Shown here one piece after another: positions 20,586-24,884 of a stretch of 24,884 nt of DNA. Position 1 is the stretch's first letter; every line of letters starts with the position of its first letter. The notes under the pieces were generated by a model. That model was not told where the DNA came from. It saw nothing but the letters and a program-made list of their open reading frames with translations, and did no database searches. Origin of the DNA: Bacillota bacterium (GTDB lineage: Bacteria > Bacillota > Clostridia > Christensenellales > CAG-138); NCBI GenBank assembly GCA_023409435.1, contig JAEYHP010000008.1:1-24884 (forward strand). The letters are read 5' to 3'. A program made the position numbers and the translations under genes.

Positions 20586-21773
20586 ATGACGCAAATTTCT
20601 TTTGATGATCTTGATCGAGAACAGTCATTATCATCTTTGCCTGGTAGAACTGCGTATATAGATGAATGCGGTAATTTTGGTTTCGATTTTAATAATGGGG
20701 GATCAAAATACTATATCTTATCTGCGATTGTTGTAAAGAACTTGGATGTTGATAAGCTTCATACTGCGGTATCAGTTGTAAAACAAAATAATGGCTTTGG
20801 CCAAACTGAAATGAAATCGAGCGCAATCGGAGGAAACTATAGGAGAAGAAGTAAGATAGTCGCAGAGTTATTACCAATTAAGTTTAGAATAGTTCTGCTT
20901 GTGGCAGACAAGCAGGAATTTATCAGTGGTTCCCCACTTACTTCATTTAGGGATTCGTTCATTAAATATCTTCACCAACGCTTATACGACGTACTTTATA
21001 AAACATATCCGAAACTGAAAATAGTTGAAGATCAGATGGGAAATTCAGAATTTCAGGAATTTTTTAAGAAATACGTTCGTGACCATCGGCCTGAAAATTT
21101 GTTTAATGAGTATGAGTTTGATTATACTGACAGCAAGGACTCATTATTAGTGCAGTTGGCCGATATTATTGGAGGTACAATAAACAAAGTATATATCGAT
21201 GACCATTCACCAAATTATCTGGAAATGTTAAAGGGTAAAATTCTTTATATTGAGAATTTTCCTAATAAAGTTACACCATATTTCGCTTCAGCAATTTATG
21301 AAACCACACAATATGACAAAGACATCTTTGAGCTTTCAGTCCAATGTGCCAGATTGTTTATTACTAAATATGAGCACGACGAATCATTTGAAAAAAAACT
21401 ACAGATTACGTTATTAAAATACCTATTATTTCAAGTCTACAATATAGATGCGTACAGTTATATTTCTTCTAAACAGCTGCTATCAATACTGGAAGAATAT
21501 GCCGATAAGAGAATTCGCCTAAACTATTTGTATCGGAGAATTATAGCGCCTTTGCGTGATGCGGGAGTTATTCTTGCAAGCTGTACACATGGATATAAAA
21601 TTCCAATAAATGTTGAAGATATTACGACGTATCTTAATCAGACTCATACCGTTGTGTCGCCGATGCTACATAGAATAGAGCTATGTAGAAATTTAATTAA
21701 GCAGAAAACTGACAATGTTTTGGATGTACTCGATAACCCTACTTTCTTGAAATATAAAAACTACTTTGATTAG
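20586..21773 (+). CDS. DUF3800-domain protein with C-terminal extension
   Basis: 395 residues from ATG 20586, with AAGGAG 6 bases upstream. Residues about 20-240 fit DUF3800, a family with a predicted RNase H-like fold: TAYIDECGNFGFDF with the first acidic pair (D26, E27; Cys replaces the usual Ser), KYYILSAIVV, a middle EMKSSAIGG, KIVEDQMGNSEFQEFFKKYV, and DSKDSLLVQLADIIGGTINK near 200. The remaining ~150 residues (KLQITLLKYLLFQVYNIDAY, ADKRIRLNYLYRRIIAPLRD, ILASCTHGYKIPINVEDITT) look like a winged-helix domain. DUF3800 proteins are often found on mobile or defence-related DNA, but their activity is unproven. First gene of the AT-rich insert. Confidence 0.85.
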   Translation: MTQISFDDLDREQSLSSLPGRTAYIDECGNFGFDFNNGGSKYYILSAIVVKNLDVDKLHTAVSVVKQNNGFGQTEMKSSAIGGNYRRRSKIVAELLPIKFRIVLLVADKQEFISGSPLTSFRDSFIKYLHQRLYDVLYKTYPKLKIVEDQMGNSEFQEFFKKYVRDHRPENLFNEYEFDYTDSKDSLLVQLADIIGGTINKVYIDDHSPNYLEMLKGKILYIENFPNKVTPYFASAIYETTQYDKDIFELSVQCARLFITKYEHDESFEKKLQITLLKYLLFQVYNIDAYSYISSKQLLSILEEYADKRIRLNYLYRRIIAPLRDAGVILASCTHGYKIPINVEDITTYLNQTHTVVSPMLHRIELCRNLIKQKTDNVLDVLDNPTFLKYKNYFD

Positions 21774-21890
21774 CCCTTCAGTGCGTTTTAAGAAAGCAGC
21801 CCACCACCACGGCATCAACCCCAGGTTTAGTCGGTTCACTAGAAGTTAGTAGCAGCCATAGAAAGAAATCTCACGAAAGGATTACGAGAT

Positions 21891-22550
21891 ATGTCTTCAA
21901 TTACTGACTGGCTCATGGTCGTTATCACTTTGGTTTATGTGGTTGCAACTATTTTAATCTGCATTTTCAATTTCCGATCTGCAAAAGCAACTCGTGCGCA
22001 AGTTGCAGAAGCGAAACGACAATATGAGGAAACTAATCGAGCGTATATTACATATGAATTTCTTTATGAGAAACGTTCTTTTTATGGTATTCGTTTTACT
22101 AATCACGGTAAACGTGTTGCAAATCATATACACATTCAATTGAAACAAGAATTTGTAAACAGCATCGTAGAACCATCTTTTTTGGATGCATTGAGAAAGT
22201 TGAGTGAAAAGGAATTTGTTCTGGGAATTGGTCAGAGCTATGATGTTTACCTTGGATCTAACAGCTACCGGCAAAATCCACATAAAATGCCCGTTGAAGG
22301 GACCATAGTCTATCAAGATGATAAGACTACCTATCGTGAGCTCTTTGACATTGATTTTGAGAATTATGTCACAATATTTTCAGTTAAAAGTGAAACAGAG
22401 GATCTACTTGATATTATGAAAAAACAAACGAAAGAATTAGAACGAATCCGTTATGAATTGAGTCGAGTCACATCTTGTAATGTTAATCAGAGCGCTAGCA
22501 ATTATGTCCAAATGATGATTGAGGAGAATGGAAATGAAAAAAGCGAATGA
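21891..22550 (+). CDS. Membrane-anchored protein of unknown function
   Basis: 219 residues from ATG 21891, with GAAAGGA 9-10 bases upstream. One N-terminal membrane helix (about 7-27, WLMVVITLVYVVATILICIF), then a charged helix likely to be coiled (AKATRAQVAEAKRQYEETNR), a beta-rich domain (YITYEFLYEKRSFYGIRFTN, HGKRVANHIHIQLKQ, EGTIVYQDDKTTYRELFDID) and a final helix (ETEDLLDIMKKQTKELERIR). This layout is seen in many Firmicutes hypothetical proteins of mobile regions; no function is assigned. Its end overlaps the YkvA-like gene by 17 bases, so the two are translationally coupled. Confidence 0.75.
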   Translation: MSSITDWLMVVITLVYVVATILICIFNFRSAKATRAQVAEAKRQYEETNRAYITYEFLYEKRSFYGIRFTNHGKRVANHIHIQLKQEFVNSIVEPSFLDALRKLSEKEFVLGIGQSYDVYLGSNSYRQNPHKMPVEGTIVYQDDKTTYRELFDIDFENYVTIFSVKSETEDLLDIMKKQTKELERIRYELSRVTSCNVNQSASNYVQMMIEENGNEKSE

Positions 22551-22983
22551 CAAATTAAAGGTAAATAAAGAGTTTTCCAAAGAAGAACTGGAACAAGCAC
22601 TTGTAATGAATAACGAAGAAGCGAAATCAACCATTGAAGATGAGGATAAATTCGAGAGATTGACCGAAAAACTTGAAAAAAAGTTAAAGCTAATGCCTAT
22701 CATTGGAAAACAAGCAAGTGACATCGTATGCATGGTTTCTTTGGTTAGAAGCTATATAAAGAAAGAATACACAGATATACCGTTAGGTACAATTATCAGT
22801 ATCGTTTCAACATTGATTTATATTATTTCACCCATTGATTTAATTCCGGATTTTATACCAGGCGTTGGCCTTATTGATGACCTGGCGTTATTAACTTGGG
22901 TATTTAAATCAATTAACTCTGATGTTGAAGAATATAGAAAATGGAGAATTGTTAACAATAAGCAAATTTTGGATAAAATCTAG
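22534..22983 (+). CDS. YkvA-like DUF1232 membrane protein
   Basis: ATG 22534 is 7 bases after GAGGAG (22521-22526); a TTG at 22519 overlaps that site. 149 residues: a charged N-terminal half (NKEFSKEELEQALVMNNEEA, EDKFERLTEKLEKKLKL) and the DUF1232 core YTDIPLGTIISIVSTLIYII followed by SPIDLIPDFIPGVGLIDDLA, the defining motif of the YkvA family. The family is widespread and uncharacterised; a role at the membrane is suggested by the hydrophobic core. It overlaps the preceding gene, which supports a common function. Confidence 0.85.
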   Translation: MKKANDKLKVNKEFSKEELEQALVMNNEEAKSTIEDEDKFERLTEKLEKKLKLMPIIGKQASDIVCMVSLVRSYIKKEYTDIPLGTIISIVSTLIYIISPIDLIPDFIPGVGLIDDLALLTWVFKSINSDVEEYRKWRIVNNKQILDKI

Positions 22984-23086
22984 CTGATAATCTAAAGTAA
23001 TGCTAAATTCCGAGAAGTCTGATTTCGCATTAAGTTTAATCCAAGCGGTTATCCAGTTTCCCATTATGTTTAAAAGGAGACACGAT

Positions 23087-23281
23087 ATGAAAAATACAAC
23101 CGAAAATGGATATATAAATAAAAACAATCAAAAGAACACCGGAGCAAAGGGAGAATCAGGAACAGACCATATGCAGAAATTTTATTCAATGGAATGCCTC
23201 AACTGTGGCCATGTTTATAAAGCAAATGGATCAGATATTTGGCAAAGAAAATGTCCGAGATGTCAAGGCGGAAAACCATAA
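23087..23281 (+). CDS. Small zinc-ribbon protein
   Basis: ATG 23087 is preferred because AAAAGGAG lies 7-8 bases upstream; an in-frame ATG at 23000 has no site. 64 residues. A polar, Asn/Lys-rich N-terminus is followed by SMECLNCGHVYKANGSDIWQ, then RKCPRCQGGKP: two CxxC pairs, about 18 residues apart, which would bind one zinc ion. Such stand-alone ribbons bind nucleic acid or proteins, but no specific role can be given. It is the last gene of the AT-rich insert and ends 16 bases from the convergent pflA stop. Confidence 0.75.
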   Translation: MKNTTENGYINKNNQKNTGAKGESGTDHMQKFYSMECLNCGHVYKANGSDIWQRKCPRCQGGKP

Positions 23282-23297
23282 AATCGAAAACCCATTC

Positions 23298-24077
23298 TCA
23301 CCCCATCAACCCCTCACCCAAATCCAACACCTCCCACGCTCTTTTCATATCCTCCGGCGTGGCCGGGGGAATGCCTGCAAGTGCGTAATCGCACCCCATC
23401 TGCTCCCATTTGTAGACCCCCAGCGTGTGGTAGGGCAAAAGCTCCACGCGCTCCACACTGTTTAGCGTCAAAATCAGGCTTCTTAATGAAAGAAGCTCCT
23501 CCTCGCTGTCCGTCAACCCCGGAATGAGCACATGGCGGATCCACATAGGCGTTTTTTGCTCCGAAAGATACCGCGCGAACGCGAGTATCTTTTCGTTGGG
23601 CACGCCGGTCAGCCGCTTGTGCAGGCTAAAATCCACCGCCTTGATGTCCAGTATCACAAGGTCGGTAACTTTTAGCAGCGGCTTGACCTCCTCCAGCTCG
23701 CAAAAGCCGGAGGTGTCGAGCGCTGTATGAACGCCGTACCCTTTGAGCGAACGGAACAGTTCCGCTATAAACCGGTGCTGCAACAGCGGCTCGCCGCCCG
23801 TGGCGGTGACGCCGCCGCCCGAAGCGCAGATGTAGGAGCGGTACCTTAAAATAAATTTCGTCAGTTCCTCCACCGTGCGGTGCTGCCCGCCCAAAACCGC
23901 CCATGTATCGCGGTTATGGCAATAGAGGCACCGGAGCGGGCAGCCCTGGAAAAACAGCACAACGCGGATGCCCGGCCCGTCCACCGTGCCCATCGTTTCG
24001 ATGGAGTGGAGGCGGCCGGTCAACACCTCTTGTGTATGAGGCGCGTTCTGCGCGTTGTGCTCTTCCGTTTCTTTCAT
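23298..24077 (-). CDS. pflA: Pyruvate formate-lyase activating enzyme
   Basis: 259 residues on the minus strand from ATG 24077. Radical SAM enzyme: GTVDGPGIRVVLFFQGCPLR with the iron-sulfur cluster motif C46-PLR-C50-LY-C53, the GGEPLLQ SAM-site motif, LDTSGF, LDIKAVDFSLHKRLTGVPNE, and WIRHVLIPGLTDSEEEL. It installs the glycyl radical on PFL under anaerobic conditions. The start codon is one base after the pflB stop, so translation is coupled. The first ~22 residues are a polar extension beyond the usual start of the enzyme. Confidence 0.95.
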   Translation of the reverse strand: MKETEEHNAQNAPHTQEVLTGRLHSIETMGTVDGPGIRVVLFFQGCPLRCLYCHNRDTWAVLGGQHRTVEELTKFILRYRSYICASGGGVTATGGEPLLQHRFIAELFRSLKGYGVHTALDTSGFCELEEVKPLLKVTDLVILDIKAVDFSLHKRLTGVPNEKILAFARYLSEQKTPMWIRHVLIPGLTDSEEELLSLRSLILTLNSVERVELLPYHTLGVYKWEQMGCDYALAGIPPATPEDMKRAWEVLDLGEGLMG

Positions 24078-24078
24078 G

Positions 24079-24884
24079 TTACATCTGCTCGTGTATGGTT
24101 CGGTTGATGACGTCCAGCTGCTGCTTGCGCGTCAGCTTTACAAAGTTCACGGCATAGCCGGAGACCCGTATGGTGAGCTGCGGGTATTGTTCCGGGTGTT
24201 CCATGGCGTCTAATAGCAGCTCCCGGTCAAACACGTTCACGTTCATGTGATGGCCACGCTGGGTAAAAAAGCCGTCCAGCATGCTGGTGAGGTTGCAAAC
24301 GCGCGCGTCCTCAGTTTTCCCTAAAGCCCGCGGCACGATGGAGAACGTGTAGGAAATACCGTCCTGCGCGTACTTGTAAGGGAGGCGCGCAATGGAGTTC
24401 ATGGTGGCAAGCGCGCCCAAGGTATCCCGCCCGTGCATGGGGTTCGCGCCGGGGGCAAAGGGCTCGCCCTTCTTTCTTCCGTCCGGCGTGTTGCCCGTCT
24501 TTTCGCCGTATACCACGTTGGAGGTGATGGTCAGCACGCTCAGCGTCTGCTTGGCGCGGCGGTAGGTTTGCTGCTTCTCCAGCTTTTCCATAAAGAGCTT
24601 GACCAAATTTTCCGCAATGGAATCCACGCGGTCGTCGTCGTTGCCGAATTTTGGGTAATCGCCCTCCACCGTGAAATCCGTAATGATGCCCTGCCCGTCC
24701 TTTACGGGCCGGACTGTCGCGTATTTGATGGCGCTTAACGAATCCGTAGCTACGCTCAGGCCCGCGATGCCGCAGGCCATTGTGCGTAAGATATCCTTGT
24801 CGTGCAAGGCCATCTCCAGCGCCTCATAGCAGTATTTGTCGTGCATGTAGTGGATGGCGTTGAGCGTGTTGATGTAGAGCTTCG
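24079..24884 (-). CDS. pflB: Formate C-acetyltransferase (pyruvate formate-lyase), C-terminal part
   Basis: The frame is open to the window edge, so about the last 268 residues of a ~740-750-residue enzyme are visible. KLYINTLNAIHYMHDKYCYE continues the family sequence upstream of the first internal Met. Other marks: ACGIAGLSVATDSLSAIKYA, TPDGRKKGEPFAPGANPMHG, HHMNVNVFDRELLLDAMEHP, and the glycyl-radical motif RVSGYAVNF near the end, where the Gly carries the radical. The active-site Cys pair lies outside the window. The enzyme converts pyruvate and CoA to acetyl-CoA and formate. pflA follows in the same operon. Confidence 0.95.
   Translation of the reverse strand, partial: KLYINTLNAIHYMHDKYCYEALEMALHDKDILRTMACGIAGLSVATDSLSAIKYATVRPVKDGQGIITDFTVEGDYPKFGNDDDRVDSIAENLVKLFMEKLEKQQTYRRAKQTLSVLTITSNVVYGEKTGNTPDGRKKGEPFAPGANPMHGRDTLGALATMNSIARLPYKYAQDGISYTFSIVPRALGKTEDARVCNLTSMLDGFFTQRGHHMNVNVFDRELLLDAMEHPEQYPQLTIRVSGYAVNFVKLTRKQQLDVINRTIHEQM

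Larger units (their letters stand above)
20460..23281 (+). other. AT-rich four-gene insert, probably acquired by transfer
   Basis: The stretch is strongly AT-rich in both genes and gaps and uses AT-ending codons, unlike the GC-rich dehydrogenase genes on the left and pflA/pflB on the right. It holds four plus-strand genes: DUF3800, a membrane-anchored protein, a YkvA-like protein and a zinc-ribbon protein. No integrase, transposase, tRNA or clear flanking repeat is visible. A GC-richer patch (about 21799-21835) lies between the first and second genes. Confidence 0.65.

Noticed and set aside
21774..21890. Attachment site or tRNA fragment in the GC-richer patch
   Set aside because: No tRNA-like fold and no matching copy at either edge of the AT-rich insert was found by eye.

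Overview
The window looks like chromosome of a fermentative, Gram-positive, Clostridia-like anaerobe. Reasons visible here: strong GGAGG-type ribosome binding sites, several TTG/GTG starts, textbook TTGACA/TATAAT promoters, PadR, MarR, DeoR and SorC regulators, an HPr with both the catalytic His and a candidate regulatory Ser, and a pyruvate formate-lyase pair. Most genes are GC-rich; one block (about 20.46-23.28 kb) is clearly AT-rich. A Christensenella-like host would fit, but nothing here fixes the genus.

Layout. 1-234 is the tail of a flotillin/SPFH protein, followed by a 500-base non-coding stretch packed with hairpins. 802-3542 holds a DUF1801 protein with an N-terminal helix-hairpin-helix domain, a PhnB-like VOC protein, and a PadR regulator coupled to a divergent FtsW/RodA-like membrane protein. 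3605-4700 (minus) is a MarR-nitroreductase operon. 4883-6204 encodes two uncharacterised membrane proteins. 6346-14326 is a nearly self-contained sugar phosphotransferase (PTS) locus: divergent IIA; IIB and IIC; a small membrane protein; an AraD-type epimerase/aldolase; a SHOCT protein on the other strand; a DeoR regulator; then Enzyme I and HPr. 14619-20359 is a pyruvate/acetoin-type 2-oxo acid dehydrogenase operon (E1 alpha, E1 beta, E2, E3) ending in a SorC-family regulator. 20586-23281 is the AT-rich insert: a DUF3800 protein, a membrane-anchored protein, a YkvA-like protein and a zinc-ribbon protein. The right end is pflA and the 3' part of pflB on the minus strand.

How the parts may work together. 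The PTS genes could form a full phosphate relay (PEP, Enzyme I, HPr, IIA, IIB, IIC) feeding a phosphosugar to the AraD-like enzyme, with DeoR as the likely local regulator, because GAAAC-repeat boxes occur at both the deoR and IIB-IIC promoters. The dehydrogenase complex and PFL would act further down in pyruvate or acetoin metabolism.

The most unusual signal is non-coding: three intergenic regions (about 314-665, 6232-6321, 10478-10675) share a mosaic of structured modules. A two-hairpin module of 71 bases occurs twice with 55 of 71 identical positions and a compensatory base-pair change, seated in two different outer stems. A second module is shared as an exact 24-base inverted match. In one copy the two-hairpin module sits where the other copy has only a simple TAC triloop. 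This looks like a dispersed, modular hairpin-element family. The AT-rich four-gene insert is the second candidate for something undescribed.
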